Shown piece by piece: positions 1 through 10,915 of a stretch of DNA of 64,000 nt. Position 1 is the stretch's first letter; each line of letters opens with the position of its first letter. The stretch spans positions 2,448,993-2,512,992 of the forward strand of contig JAQNBH010000014.1 of NCBI GenBank assembly GCA_028752905.1, read 5' to 3'. A program made the translations under genes and the position numbers. The notes beneath the pieces are model-generated. The model searched no databases. It saw only the letters and a list, made by a program, of their open reading frames with translations, and was not told the origin of the DNA. This DNA comes from Cladorhizidae sp. MBARI D1340-BT2 (lineage: Eukaryota; Porifera; Demospongiae; Poecilosclerida; Cladorhizidae).

Positions 1-1894
1 AGGTACCTCCTCCTTCCGCTTTTCCACCTCCCAGTCCTGCTCGAAGTTGCTGGTTCCTGTGTCTGATGACTCGAGTGGTGACTCAGAACCTGCACCCACT
101 GCTCCACAGCAAGGTCATAGACATTCGAGAAGTAAGGACAGATCTAGGAGTAGAGATAGGGGGTTGTGTAGAGCTCGAGGTAGAGGTCGTAGAGCTAGAG
201 GAAGAGGTCGCGCTACTAGCAGAATTTCCAGTTCTATTGCTGCTGGCCCATCTTTACCATCTACTGCTGGGCCATCTTTACCAGCTACTGCTGGTCCATC
301 TACTGGCCCTTCTAGTAGCTCTACTAGTATGGACCCTTTTGGAGGTGTCTGGGTGAGACAGGAGCCAGCTGGTACTTCGTTCTCATACTCAAAGACCCCT
401 AGACCAGTATCTGCTTCAGTTAGGGCTCAGAGTTCTCCTTGAACTCTTCTCCCAGTTTTTCACTGAAGAAGTTTTTGACTTGCTTGTGGTTGAGACCAAT
501 GGCTACGCTGCCACAGTTTGTGGAACTACATCTCATGCCCGTCGCTGGACTGATGTGACAGTCCAGGAGATGAAAGGTTTTGGGGGAATTCTTTTGTATA
601 TGGGTATTATAGTGCTACCTCGGTTAGAACTGTATTGGACTACTAAGTACCCCCTGAATGTCCCTGCAGTCTCTGATGTCATGCCCATCAATAGATTCCA
701 GCAGTTGTTCAGGTGCCTCCATTTAGCTGACCACTCAGCTCAAATCCCACATGGTCAGTCAGGACATGATCGACTCTTCAAGGTCCGTAACCTGTTAGAT
801 TTGGTTGTCCCCAAGGTTTGAATCACCAAGACTGCACCATTGATGAAGCCATGATCCCTTTCAAGAGAAGACTCAGCTTCAAGCAGTACCTGAAAGACAA
901 ACCCCAAAAATGGGGGATCAAGGTCTTTGTATTAGCTGATGCTACTAATGGATATATAAAAACCTTTCAAATATACACAGGCAAGTCAGTAGAGGATAGT
1001 GGCAATAGTGTAGGTTTATGTAGTAAGGTAGTCTTAGATCTCATGTCTGGCTTGGAGAATAGTGGTTATCACTTATTTACTGATAATTACTATACTTCCC
1101 CACCCTCTACAATCATCTATATAATCGTGGCATCAATGCCTATGGGACAGCACGTTCCAACAGAGTGGGTTTCCCCAAGGATTTTGTAACAGAGGCTACC
1201 AGACATAATCGTGGGTTCACGGATTACCACTCGAATGGGCCACTTCTTGCTTCCGTTTGGGTGGATAAACGTACTATTTATTTCTTATCCACGATGCATT
1301 TAGCCGAGCCTCCAGCTGGTACTACATGCACAGTGAAGAGACGTACTGCTACTGGTATTCAAGCTGATGTGTCATGCCCCACTCCTCTGCCAGATTATGA
1401 AAAGAACATGAGGGGGTTGATCGTAATGATCAAATGACATAGTATTATAGCATGGGTAGGCCAAGTGGTGGAAAAGGGTATTTTATTATAGAGTTGAGTC
1501 TGCTATTTTGAATAGCTACGTGATGGAATCACATGTTAGGCCAGTTGAGCATGGGAAAAAGGGTTCAGCCTAGAGGGACTACCTGTCCTATCAACTGGAG
1601 CTTGCTGAGCTGCTGGTGGGCACTTTCTGTTCAAGGAGGCGGGCAGGGCGTCCGAACATTGAGCGTGTTCATCTCTCCCGCCTGAACCGTGACCTTGACC
1701 ACTATCCGCGTCAGATGGACAAGCATAAGCGCTGCGTGGTGTGTGAGGGGATCAGGAAAAGGAAGAAACTTCCAAACAGTGGACATGGGCACGAAACACG
1801 CATGATGTGCTGCACACGCCAAGTCCCCCTCTGCTTGGACAACAACCGCTTGTGCTTTGAGAAGTACCACAATGTTTTGGATTACTGTCGATAA
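1..1894 (+). pseudogene. Decayed piggyBac-type transposase (5' end cut by window)
   Basis: Coding pieces in shifting frames follow the piggyBac order. There is a low-complexity Ser/Arg-rich acidic N-terminus (47-440) and an N-terminal core with WTDVTVQEMKGFGGILLYMG (from about 547). The first catalytic Asp lies in CTIDEAMIPFK (GAT at 842-844), the second in LFTDNYYTS (GAT at 1082-1084) and the third in GVDRNDQM (GAT at 1419-1421, in a different frame from the preceding piece). A C-terminal Cys/His-rich finger (CVVC...MMCC...CLDNNRLCFEKYH, about 1735-1880) precedes the stop. Frame breaks near 818, 1165 and 1415, an in-frame TAG just after GVDRNDQMT, and a stop near 1571 make it non-functional as written. 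In the family this enzyme cuts at TTAA sites; neither TTAA flank is visible here. A pogo-type element begins 20 bp past the stop, so the piggyBac 3' end is probably split. Confidence 0.88.
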
Positions 1895-1913
1895 CTTGAC
1901 TATTATAGTATTA

Positions 1914-3832
1914 CCGTAGAATACGTACTCAGCGCCCATGGGCGCTCAACCACTCGCCTCTAAAATCAAGGGGGTGGGCGCTAGCTCCAGCATGTGGGCG
2001 GTTACTACAGCAACTCAGTTAGCGTCATTACTCCACCGATTTGCACACGGAACCAATAATTTGCACACGGTCTTGGGGCGCGGCGCGCCCACGTAATAAC
2101 TGAAAAGTGCAGTACAATACAGTAAACAAAGATAAAAAATGTGCTAGATAGTGTTGATTTTGTTCGTCCTCTTCTCCAGGTTCTTCTAGCCCTTCCAACT
2201 CATCAGCTTCGCCATCACTCATCCCAGCGAAAGGATCTTCGTCGTCATCTTCGCTCTCCTCATCAACTTTCTTCGGAACGCATTCCCTGATGAAGTCATC
2301 CTCTGAACCATCAATGCTGTTGGAAATCCCACAGTAAAGGAAGGAGCGAGCTATTAATTGTTCTGGAATGGCACCCCATGCAGCAGAGACCCAATCAATG
2401 GCATCCTGTCTTGAGGGGGACTTCAAGTTGCCTTTCTTTGTCCTGCAGGTGTTGGCGCTTCTCCTCCATTCCATCCACAGTTCCCTCATTTTATCCTTGA
2501 ATGGCTTGTTCACAGAAACATCCATTGGTGTGCCAGGGATGTGCAGCCACCTAGACAAAATGTAAGCATTTGCATGCAGGCCATCATTTGTGACAAGACT
2601 ATTGAAATTCACTACATTACCTGGGATGAATACCAGGTCTGTTTCCAACTCCTCAGCTACATCCTTGGTGTCAGCACACTTGTGTGGACGATAGGCATCT
2701 AGGACAAGGAGTCGTCGTGTACCGTACAAAGACCTCCCCCATACCCTGCGTAGCCAGCTGTGCAGTTTTGTGCGTGTCATCCATCCATTTTCGCTGGCAG
2801 TGACCTCAACATTGTCAGGAACTGTAAGTCCTGCTGCAACGCGTGGGCCAAATTTTCCATTTTTCTCCTTGAAAATGATGACAGCAGGGAGTTTTGTTCC
2901 ATCTCCTGTGGCACACAAAGCTACTGTGAAACCCTTCTTTTGGGCACCAGTGGTAGCAATGCGAATGCTTCTCTCTCCACGACGATTGTTGGTGGCAGAA
3001 GGTACTGAATCAAACCTAGTGATGAACAAGGTAAAATGACAAGCTATCAGTGTATACAATGTTTACCTGCACATTGTTTGATCCATGTTGCCAATATCAG
3101 ATTTTCTGTACCCGTGTAGCTCTCGGTATCTGACAATGGTCCTCCGAAAGTGGGTGAGCTGCACCTTGAAGTCCTGAGGCACCTTTTGAGAGGTGTTTGT
3201 GCACCGCCTATAGCCTACATTCCATCGCTTCTTCCAGCCACGTAGCCACATGGGGGATGCAAGGAAGCCATGGATGCCTATTCTCATAGCAATTTGCAAG
3301 GCTCTCTCCATGAGGTCTTTGTTAAGAACAGCCCTGCCTTCAGAGCGCTCTAGCTCTAGGTAGTCGAAGACCTCTGTATCCACGTGTTGGCTGAAGACTG
3401 GTGCACCAGCATGAAGTTTCCTTTTCTTCTTCCCACCACCAATGTTGGCATCAACCAGTGTATCGTACTTTTCATTCCACTCACGCACTCTCTTTCTGTC
3501 AACTCCAAAAAAAATTGCTGTCTGTGATACATTTTTCATCCCTTGTCCTCTGTACCATTCTACAATCTCTACTTTACAAGCCACTGTATAACTTTTCAGT
3601 TTTTTACCTGCATGACTCTGTGCCATCTTGAACAACGAGCATGGACACTGAAATGGGAGTGGTCTGGGGGGAGGGCGCGACGCGGCACATGGCCAAGGAG
3701 CAGAATCGCGCGTCGTTTTTTGGTGGGAGCTCGATCTGGATCGTCCTAAACCCGGACGGTTACTACGTCAATGGGCGCTTACGTCTAGAACGGCCTAATC
3801 CAGGGGGTGGGCGCTTACTACGTACTCTACGG
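1914..3832 (-). mobile_element. Complete pogo/Tigger-type element with 27-bp terminal inverted repeats and TA duplication
   Basis: Counting the flanking TA, the two ends share a terminal inverted repeat of about 27 bp. It starts TACCGTAGA at the left (from 1912) and appears as the reverse complement at the right (to 3834), with about 24 of 27 positions identical. The dinucleotides at 1912-1913 and 3833-3834 are both TA, the target duplication expected of Tc1/mariner-pogo elements. The 1,919-bp body encodes a pogo-type transposase on the minus strand. Its ends are unusually GC-rich compared with the AT-rich surroundings. It sits directly behind the piggyBac pseudogene. Confidence 0.87.
2028..3626 (-). 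pseudogene. Pogo/Tigger transposase with two short introns, probably frameshifted
   Basis: Read on the minus strand from ATG at 3626 (an in-frame ATG at 3635 is also possible). An N-terminal helix-turn-helix (about residues 10-60, YTVACKVEIVEWYRGQG) is followed by a CENP-B-like HTH (HVDTEVFDYLELERSEGRAV) and the DDE catalytic core. The first Asp is in GNMDQT, just before a 51-bp intron (3016-3066, GTAAAC...CTAG). This intron must be removed because an in-frame TAA lies inside it. The second Asp is in LLVLDAYRPHK and the third in PMDVSVNKPFK. A second GT-AG interval of 70 bp (2551-2620) interrupts the expected IPGGCTS motif. Splicing it restores GGCTS but leaves the frame one base off before PMDV, suggesting a 1-nt deletion. 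The C-terminus is acidic (EESEDDDEDPF). Family role: nuclear DDE transposase for TA-targeted cut and paste. Confidence 0.82.
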
Positions 3833-3834
3833 TA

Positions 3835-4160
3835 TTTGTTATATAGTGTGCTTATATTCATTACTAGCTTTGTAATGTATAATAAGGACTAGTGTTGGTT
3901 TCTATGACGTGTCTGTTTGTAGTTTTTGAATGTAAAATGAATGCCATGTTATTGGGCAAATCCTGAATTTCAAGTCTTGTAGTAACAGGTAATGTTCTCT
4001 AATGTGGTAAGAACATTTGCTGATCTGATGCAGTATTATGAAATGCAGTTAGACTTCGAATAGCACCCAGTAGCAATAGTGGATTACCAAAAAACACATT
4101 GAATTATAGTGTAAAATAGTTATGTGATAGGTTTAATGATATTCATAATCGTGGGTTTAG
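3835..4160. other. AT-rich spacer, nothing recognised
   Basis: No coding similarity or clear repeat seen. It may be the displaced 3' flank of the piggyBac element, because the pogo insertion separates it from the transposase stop by only 20 bp of original sequence. Confidence 0.4.
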
Positions 4161-4169
4161 TTGCTAAGC

Positions 4170-4615
4170 AACTGTAGTTGACCAAAAAATGTCCATCAAA
4201 GCTTTAACCACAACTACTTCAAAGGTTGCTATGGGATTTTTCACTTTCCTGGAAAGATATAAAAATAAATGTAAAGATATAAAAATAAATGTAAAAATAG
4301 GTGCAAAATTTAAGAAATGCGTAAATCTATCAGTGAAAGAGTTGAGCCCTTTCACGTTGCTTTTATGAGAATCTCTCTCGCAATGAACCTTGACATCCTT
4401 CAAACCCTGGTGGCTACAGAGAATGTTTTTACTGCATGGAATGCAGTGAAACATCGCAGTGCAACGAGGAACAGCTCGAACAGGATAATTTTGGGGCCAC
4501 AGGGATTTATAAGAACACGAATACTTGCCTGATCCACCCATCGTATTTCCGTGTCTTCTTGGCGTGTGCCATTTTCAGAGTAGCTTGCACTCGCTGACGC
4601 GGGTCGCTTGGTCAT
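4170..4615 (-). pseudogene. hAT-type zinc-finger fragment
   Basis: The minus strand carries a fragment like the N-terminal BED-type zinc finger of hAT transposases. Cysteines are in CIPCSKNILCSHQGLKDVK and histidines in the following VHCERDSHKSNVK, preceded in another frame by a start at 4615 (MTKRPASASAS). The two frames must be joined by an indel to give one finger. No catalytic domain follows downstream, so this is an isolated piece. It is unlikely to belong to the 5540-6250 fragment, which lies upstream of it in transcription and is already C-terminal to such a finger. Confidence 0.55.
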
Positions 4616-4649
4616 TTTATTTTGTTTGAACTTCGATCTTTTGTAATTA

Positions 4650-4949
4650 CAGTATACCCTCTCTTATCCGAACTCATTGGGACCCAAGGTAGTTCGGATA
4701 AGCAAAAAGTTCGGATATACAAAAAAAAACACAAATATTAATTTAAATTCATGAATGTAATTAAAATGCTGAATCACGTTGGAACTATTTTCAATATCCT
4801 TTTAATCTGCAAGTCCGCCAAAGTGAACCGAACTAGTTTCCACGTGCAATCCGAGTAAACGATTTGGCAGATCGACGACCATTACCAGATTTATTATTTA
4901 ATCAGGAGTTCGGATAATCGAGGTTCGGATAATATGCGAGGGTATACTG
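4650..4949. mobile_element. 300-bp pogo/Tigger-type MITE
   Basis: The ends are inverted repeats starting CAGTATACCCTC (left from 4650, right to 4949 as the complement). Internal direct and inverted copies of TTCGGATAA/TTATCCGAA occur near each end. TA lies on both sides (4648-4649 and 4950-4951). There is no coding capacity. The terminal CAGTATACCCTC...TTATCCGAA pattern is typical of pogo/Tigger-derived miniature elements, which are mobilised in trans by a transposase encoded elsewhere. Confidence 0.85.
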
Positions 4950-5149
4950 TATTATTATTTTTTGTTTAAACCTGAACCCTGATCTTTAAAAAATCAATTC
5001 CTCAGAAAGACGGGTGAATTGGATATTCAATCGGGAGATCTGGAGATTAGTGTTGAAATCGGGTGACACCCGGCAGCATCGGGTGAGTTGGCAGCTCTGC
5101 AGTATCCATGGCTAAGTGTATGCATCCAAAGAATAGTGGTGTTTTGCCT

Positions 5150-5340
5150 ATACTGTCGATATGCTGTTAAGTACAATTGGCTCACATTTAGCAAAATGGG
5201 GGGAAATACTTTCACTGAAAAAGGATTTCAAAATTGGAAGAAAGCTATTGAGAAGTTCACAAGTCATGAAGGCCCTCTATCCCACAGGCAGGGAAGCAAG
5301 TGTCAAATAGATGACGAAAAGGAAGTGGGAATCAGTTAAG
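5150..5340 (+). pseudogene. TTF-type zinc-finger fragment of a hAT transposase
   Basis: The plus strand encodes NTFTEKGFQNWKKAIEKF followed by TSHEGPLSHRQ, matching the GF-NWK-A-KF-H pattern of the TTF-type finger found N-terminal in ZMYM-like hAT transposases. The reading ends at a stop at 5337-5339 with no catalytic region attached. It may be the N-terminal remnant of the element whose C-terminus is at 8318-8987, with later insertions between, but that join is inference. Confidence 0.5.
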
Positions 5341-5479
5341 TTCACAAACGTTGCAAGTTCAACAGACAAGAAGATCAGGTCTTCTGTGTCAATTGAGGGC
5401 AGTGCAATATCTTGATTGCCAGGGAATTGCATTTTAAGGCCACACTGAGCTATATAGAAGGTAACCTTAACTTCACCCC

Positions 5480-6250
5480 CAAAAGTGTATTAAATTTCTG
5501 CAAGCCTGAAGCTTTTGTTCCGTGCTCATCAGGAGTGGTCTCATGAATTTCTTCCCAAACTTCCAGTAGAAAAAACTTCCAGTAGAACATTATAATCTTT
5601 GAGTATAGCATCGATTGCTACTGTTCGAGCTGTCCATCTTGTTGGGCACAACAACTTTAGGCTCACTCTACTGTCAGATGCTTGTTGAAGAGTTGAAGAG
5701 ATGAAGTCGCTTTGGAGAATACAGAATGAGTTTACCAACTTCCTTCACTATTTCTATAGCATCCCTGACACACTACATTTTTTCCAATTCCCTGAAGACA
5801 CAGATCCAATGAATGGGCAAAACAGTGTACAGGAATGGCTGCTGGATTCTCACTCAGAAATCTGGCTGCTACACCTGATCTCTTTCCCTTTATGTTTGAT
5901 GCACCTTCATACGCTTGTCCACGACATAAACTAAATGGAAGCTTGCATCTTGTAAGGAGGTCTTTGATCACCGTGAATAAAGTTTCTGCTCTTGTAATAA
6001 TCCTACAGTGTCCTCAAAAACTTCCTAGTTGTTATTTACCCAATCAGGTTCAGCTGTGCACTATTACACACATCAGTGGCTTCGTCTGCAATTACTGATA
6101 ACCATACAGGATTATTTCCTCATATTTTCTCCAAAAGAGAATGCAATAAATTCTGACCCATAATTGAAATTATTTCATTTACTGTTTGATGGGAAGTGAA
6201 CTTATTGGACTTGACCGAGATTTTAAGTTCCTCAACTTCATGGCTCCATG
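5480..6250 (-). pseudogene. Decayed hAT transposase, DUF4371-like core
   Basis: Minus-strand pieces in order: a segment near 6130-6190 (IISIMGQNLLHSLLEKI), one near 6040-6100 (IADEATDVCNSAQLNLIG), then CRGQAYEGASNIKGKRSGVA (5840-5935) with NPAAIPVHCFAHSLDLCLQ, then LKLLCPTRWTARTVAIDAIL (5590-5660). This order is that of the RNase H-like region of ZMYM1/DUF4371-type hAT transposases. Stops and frame changes separate the pieces. No terminal repeats were identified. Confidence 0.8.
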
Positions 6251-6694
6251 TAAGCAGTTGTTGCTAGGGGATACTTTAGGTCAAATTTAAATTTTGAATT
6301 TCCCCCCTCTTTTTTCCCTTTCATTTTTCTTCCCCCCTCACCCTACTATGCTTCAACATACTGGAAAGGTGGATTCCAAGTTACAGAAGATTTGGATGCT
6401 CTAGTACAGTGGCTTTTGCACACACCATTTCATTGTAATATTATCCACCCGGGAAGGCGATCAAGAAGCCTTACCTGAAGGTCAACTTCGAAGCGCGCGG
6501 CTACTATCAACCGTCCATACCCTGGGCCTCATTCATAAACCATGATGACGTACTTTCTGTGCTGGTTGCAGTCATAGCAACTGCGCAGGGCCCCTGAGAA
6601 CGTGCTAGGCACACACTGACGTCAAAGCTCCACGGGTCAGTACAAAACCTCTCACGCGAGGAAAAATTTTCAGTTCAATCTTTCCAACTACACC
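6250..6694. other. Non-coding leader of the Mutator-like element, boundary unclear
   Basis: No gene is recognised. GC content rises from about 6440, continuing into the Mutator-like coding region at 6695, so the right part is probably that element's 5' region. The left part (6290-6350) is pyrimidine-rich. Confidence 0.3.
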
Positions 6695-8316
6695 ATGATG
6701 TCTTCCGATTCTTCTCCAACAGTTGTTCCCTCCACTTCTACACATCCTAGGAAGGATAGACGCACAAAGCGTTGCAAGGGGTTTTCTGGTAGGCTGAGCT
6801 GGGAAGCAGACCCAGCGACTAACGTGGCACCAATTGTGACAGCGAGTGGAAAGAAGCTAGCGCCAACGCCCGATGGAGCCACAGTAAGTGCTGAGCTTGA
6901 TGAGCTGTCTGTTGCTGATTCTCCTTCTGAGGATGATATCTTTAGCCCTGATTCCTTGAAAAGAATGATAGGAATCAGATGATTTCTTGTGAGGCATTGT
7001 TAGCAGCGGTTATGAAGAAAGCTCAGTGCAATACCTGTGCTCCCCTCTCACTGTTAGGGAGAAAAGGACTCTCCACAAAGATGGCTCTTCACTGTACCAA
7101 TGAGAGTTGTGAAGGTGAAGATGCTGCTATCTTTTCAGACCCACACACTCAGTCAAAGCAGTTGAACAGCAGGTCTGTCCTATAGGAGCAAGGGCTATTG
7201 GTCGAAGGTATACTGGTCTGAGAGCATTCTGTTCAATGATGGGTTTGCCACTTCACTGTCAACAGCTGCACTTTCCTTGCACAATGAGCGCCTACATGTA
7301 GAGTCAAAGGTGGCGTCAGACATGTCTTTTGCTAGTGCCTCCAAACACCTACACAGCCTGCGTGGAGTCGGACCAGACGAAGTTATTGATGTGGTTGGTA
7401 ACCTGCGATGGGACCTGGTCGGTCTCGGCGTGGGTTTGTAGGCATAGCGGGGTTGTGGTGGTGGTTTCTTGGGAGACTGGACAGGTGCTAGATCCTGAGG
7501 TCCTGTGCAAGCGTTGCACTCAATGTACTCAGCACTCTAACCACGGACAAGACATCCATGGAATACCAGCAGTGGTGGAGTAAGCACGAGAACAAGTGCA
7601 ATCATAATTATCTGGGTTCTTCACCAGCAATGGAGAAGGAAGGCACATTGAGGATCTTTCGACGTTCTGTAGCAAAGAACAACCTTCGTTATACAGAAGT
7701 AAGTTTGCAATCCTATTGTAATGGGGGCACTTGTAATTTGTCAAATGATTCTTTCAGGTGATAGGCGATGGTGACGTCAAGTCTGTGAAAGAGGTGAACG
7801 AGGACAAGCCATATGGAGAGGGTGTCAACATTGCGAAGCACGAGTGTGTAGGGCATGTCCAGAAACGACTGTGGAAGCATCTGATTGACCTGAAGGAAAG
7901 AAAAAAGACAAGCGATGATGGTGAACAGATACGCTGGAGGGGTCGCTTCACCAATGCCACCATCAAGGTTCTTGCATGATATTACGGGGGAGCCATCAGA
8001 TCGCATCCTGGAGACGTCGACGGGATGCAGAAAGCGATCTGGGCATCGTTCCACCACTCTATCTCCAATCCGGACCACCAGTACTGCCCAGCTGGCGTGA
8101 GTTCCTTGTGCAAATACAATCGTGCCATTGTTGAAGGCAAGCCACCACCTCCACATACCCCAAAGATTCCCACTGATCTGGTACCTTTTGTGAAGCCTGT
8201 GTACACTGATCTGTGTAAGAGAAGTTTACTGGAGAAGTGTGCCCTTGGTGCCACACAAAATCAAAACGAAAGTTTTAATAATGTAGTCTGGTCTCGATGC
8301 TCCAAAACTGGATTCT
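6695..8316 (+). pseudogene. Mutator-like transposase (Mutator-domain type), decayed
   Basis: ATG at 6695 opens a Ser-rich basic leader (to 6981). A Cys-rich segment follows (KKAQCNTC, 7020s). The core has VTCDGTW (about 7405), GVVVVVSWETGQVLDPEVL (7455-7510), KRCTQCTQHS, then IGDGDVKSV (7760s), KHECVGHVQKRLWKHL, AIRSHPGDVDGMQKAIWASF, and LLEKCALGATQNQNESFNN (8229-8285). These match the widespread invertebrate Mutator-like transposase proteins. A 59-bp intron (7699-7757, GTAAGT...TTTCAG) is needed to join RYTE to VIGDGD. Several indels and stops (for example near 7085 and 7300) break the frame. The C-terminus stops at CSKTGF and runs directly into an unrelated hAT fragment, so the 3' end is lost. 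Confidence 0.82.
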
Positions 8317-8317
8317 G

Positions 8318-8987
8318 ATCTCGAAGCACGGTTGAGATTGCTGTCTCTATCAGACGAGGAGTTCAATGGATTCTACGAGAAAGCACTCAGATTTGCAGAA
8401 GAAAAGGGAATTGAGCAACCAGTGCTTCCTAGAAATAGAAGACAACCTCAGCGACACGACACTGGAAGTGAACCTCACCATTTTTCTTCAGTGAATGAGT
8501 ATTACAGAAAAATGTACTATTAAGCCTGTGTGACCTGTTATCTGGTGAACTCCAACGTCGATTTGAAACCGACAAATTCCATTTTTTGTATCAATTGAGC
8601 AAGCATTAATCAAGGCAGCAAATAAGGTGGATTTCCAAAGTGAATTGAAAAAAGTTGGAGAGTCATGCTTCAAAGATGATTTAGATGTGTCTGAATTGAA
8701 CATACAGCTGCCACTTCTTCACGAGATTATCAAGAAAGCCAAACCAGAGTGTCACTTCAATACACACTATATGTGATGCTATGGATACCATTGAGGTTTT
8801 CAAGGAACTCTTACCAGCTGTACACAAGTTGCTTGGCCTGCATTTGACAATACCAATAATGTCTGCCACAGCCGAAAGAGCGTTTTCAGCACTCAAGCAA
8901 ATTCTAGCATATTCATTGTCATCGATGACTGAACAGAGGCTTAACAATCTTATATTACTCTACGTTCATAAAAAAGAACACAGATAA
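8318..8987 (+). pseudogene. C-terminal hAT transposase fragment (ZMYM1-like, dimerisation region)
   Basis: The plus strand reads LPRNRRQPQRHD then HHFSSVNEYYRKMYY (to 8522). After stops it gives CDAMDTIEVFKELLPAVHKL and the hAT dimerisation signature MSATAERAFSALKQI (about 8860-8905), ending RLNNLILLYVHKK before the stop at 8985-8987. Stops at 8521 and within 8590-8720 show decay. Orientation is opposite to the hAT core at 5480-6250, so it comes from a different copy. Confidence 0.8.
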
Positions 8988-8989
8988 TT

Positions 8990-9572
8990 TATAGCTAAAA
9001 ATGAAGAACGTATATATATAATACTTTGTAAATATTAGTTGCAGTATATACAATTGTATTATGTATATTCTCAAGTATATTCTCAAGTACCTGACAACTA
9101 TTATACATAGTCCACCCTTTATTCATGGTGAGCCCCACCCCTTTTTATGTCTCTGCCCCTGAACTTACGTACATTAATTCAGTTCCAACTTACATACAGT
9201 TCCCACTTACTTTAATTCAGTTCCCATTTTAATGGGACCCAAAGGCTTGAAACCATGGTTTACCATTTAAAGTATATACCATATCTTTACACACATTCAT
9301 GCTATGGTGCTGATTTATATACTAAAATGTAGCCAGTGCAGTATCTTTCTTGTCTTGTGGTAGTTTTTGTTCTGCCATAAATTTTTTTATCTTTTGGAAC
9401 TGCAGATTGGAATGTGAAGTACAATCACTCTCCAAACTATTCAACCAGCATCAAGTCTGGAATGACTGGGATTGATAGCTGTCAGACACGGCGACTTGTC
9501 AAAGAGATATTTTTTATATATATATTTCTAAAGTGGACTTATGTTCAGGTCTAAAACATAAACACTAACAAA
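8990..9572. other. AT-rich stretch, no gene
   Basis: Contains two near-copies of a TTCAGTTCCCACTTACTTTA segment (about 9190-9230), which recurs at 10270-10305 beyond the fold-back element. That suggests a flanking repeat or a larger host element split by the fold-back insertion. No coding similarity seen. Confidence 0.4.
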
Positions 9573-10224
9573 ACCTTGTGGTTATAAGACTTTGGAGCTC
9601 CATAGATTCTGCACACTTCACAGTATGAACTAGATTTAACATAGCTCAATTGATAGATCTCTCTGTGTGCTATCTTTTGGGGAAAAAAGTTGCATAGGTG
9701 TAACATTACATGTAACCAATGTGGGAGTCTGTGCCTGAACTGTTTGTAGTTGTGGTTCCTGATTGGACAGTGCTAGCCATTGTTATCTGTGGCTAGAACC
9801 GCCACTACTCTAAAAACAAGTGTATTCATTAGGCGCTAAAATATGACTAATTAGGCAGGCTCGGATGGCGAAGGAAAAAAATTTCAACAGAATTCCCCCC
9901 CCCCCCCTGCATCCCACCCTTGCCTGATTTGTCACATTTTAGCACCCTAAATCAAGAGTCAAGATGTAGAGTAGGGGGCTTCCTTTAGCCACAGATAACT
10001 GCTTAGCACTTTCCAACCACAACTACAAACAGTTCAGGCACTGAGATGTTGAGGTGGTACCCCACGTTGGCTGCATATGACTTTAGCATAGTACCCCTAT
10101 GTAAAAAAAATTTAATACCAAAAGAGAGCACACAGAGAGATCTATCATTTGAGCTACATATCAAGTTCATAAAGTGAAGTGTGCAGAATCTATGGAGCTC
10201 CAAAGTCCTAACCGCAAGCAAGGG
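9573..10224. mobile_element. Fold-back (long inverted repeat) element, copy 1
   Basis: The left arm (about 9573-9885) is matched in reverse complement by the right arm (about 9910-10224). Matching landmarks include CTTTGGAGCTCCATAGATTC on the left and GAATCTATGGAGCTCCAAAG on the right, AACTGTTTGTAGTTGTGG versus CCACAACTACAAACAGTT, and AGGCGCTAAAATATGAC versus the complement of GTCACATTTTAGCACCC. The short loop contains a C-rich tract (about 9895-9907). There is no coding capacity. A second, modified copy lies at 40880-41310. Confidence 0.8.
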
Positions 10225-10481
10225 CTAGGGCTAGGGCTGGTTTTCCAGGCTTTATATACCTTGGTGCCCCTTAATTCAGTTCCCACTTACTTTAATTCAG
10301 TTCCCACATCTAAACTATTTGTCACATCTGCAATTAGGTTTAGCCAGTTTCAAGGAAAAGCTCGACAACATCCAAGTCACCCTTCCAAGCAACCACCTAC
10401 ATGTACGTGAACATTTGCCAAACTCACACCTTGAACCCTCCTCCCTAGCCCTCCCAAGGAGGCTAGAACTGACTAACTTAC
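10225..10481 (-). other. Start of UBFD1 intron 5
   Basis: Everything from 10481 down to 1 is intronic if the gene continues leftward. It is filled with transposon remains (piggyBac, pogo, hAT, Mutator-like, MITE, fold-back). No further UBFD1 exon was recognised in it. Confidence 0.45.
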
Positions 10482-10576
10482 ATGGCAGTTCTTAATCCCG
10501 ATCGCCGCGTCATCCGGCCTTCCTTTCTCAATGATCTTGAGATGCTCCTTCTGTTCGCAAAACAATTCTTGTGGCT
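10482..10576 (-). CDS. UBFD1: UBFD1 exon 5 (linker after the ubiquitin-like domain)
   Basis: The acceptor TCTGCAG lies at 10577-10583 on the minus strand and the donor GTAAGT starts at 10481. Two bases complete a Glu codon from exon 4, then 31 codons follow (PQELFCEQKEHLKIIEKGRP, continuing DDAAIGIKNCH). The EQKEHLKIIEKGRPDD segment parallels the family's RQKQHRKVLDKGKPED. It ends in phase 0. A 27-bp tandem array begins 44 bp upstream of the acceptor. Confidence 0.85.
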
Positions 10577-10619
10577 CTGCAGAGAGAAACACACAACAAC
10601 TTTCAGAGAATGTAGCACA

Positions 10620-10915
10620 ATAGAAGTCTCCATATTAGATTAGAGGTCTCCATATTAGATTATATATCAGAAGTATCCATATTAGATTAGATATTATAAG
10701 TCCCCATATTAGATTCGATACTAGAAGTCTCCATATTAGATTAGAGGTCTCCATATTAGATTATATATCAGAAGTCTCCATATTAGATTAGATATTAGAA
10801 GTCCCCATATTAGATTAGATATTAGAAGTCTCCATATTAGATTAGATATTAGAAGTCTCCATATTAGATTAGATATTAGATTAAATATTAGAAGTATCTA
10901 TATTAGATTAGAGTA
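10620..10915. repeat. 27-bp minisatellite (CCATATTAGATTAGATATTA family)
   Basis: About eleven imperfect units built on CCATATTAGATTAGATATTA plus AGAAGTCT, in UBFD1 intron 4, starting 44 bp from the exon 5 acceptor. The following 10916-11249 stretch is unique sequence with nothing recognised. Confidence 0.9.

Noticed and set aside
4164..6250. A single hAT element comprising the zinc finger at 4170-4615 and the core at 5480-6250
   Set aside because: On the minus strand the finger would lie after the catalytic core, the reverse of the family order, so they are treated as separate fragments.
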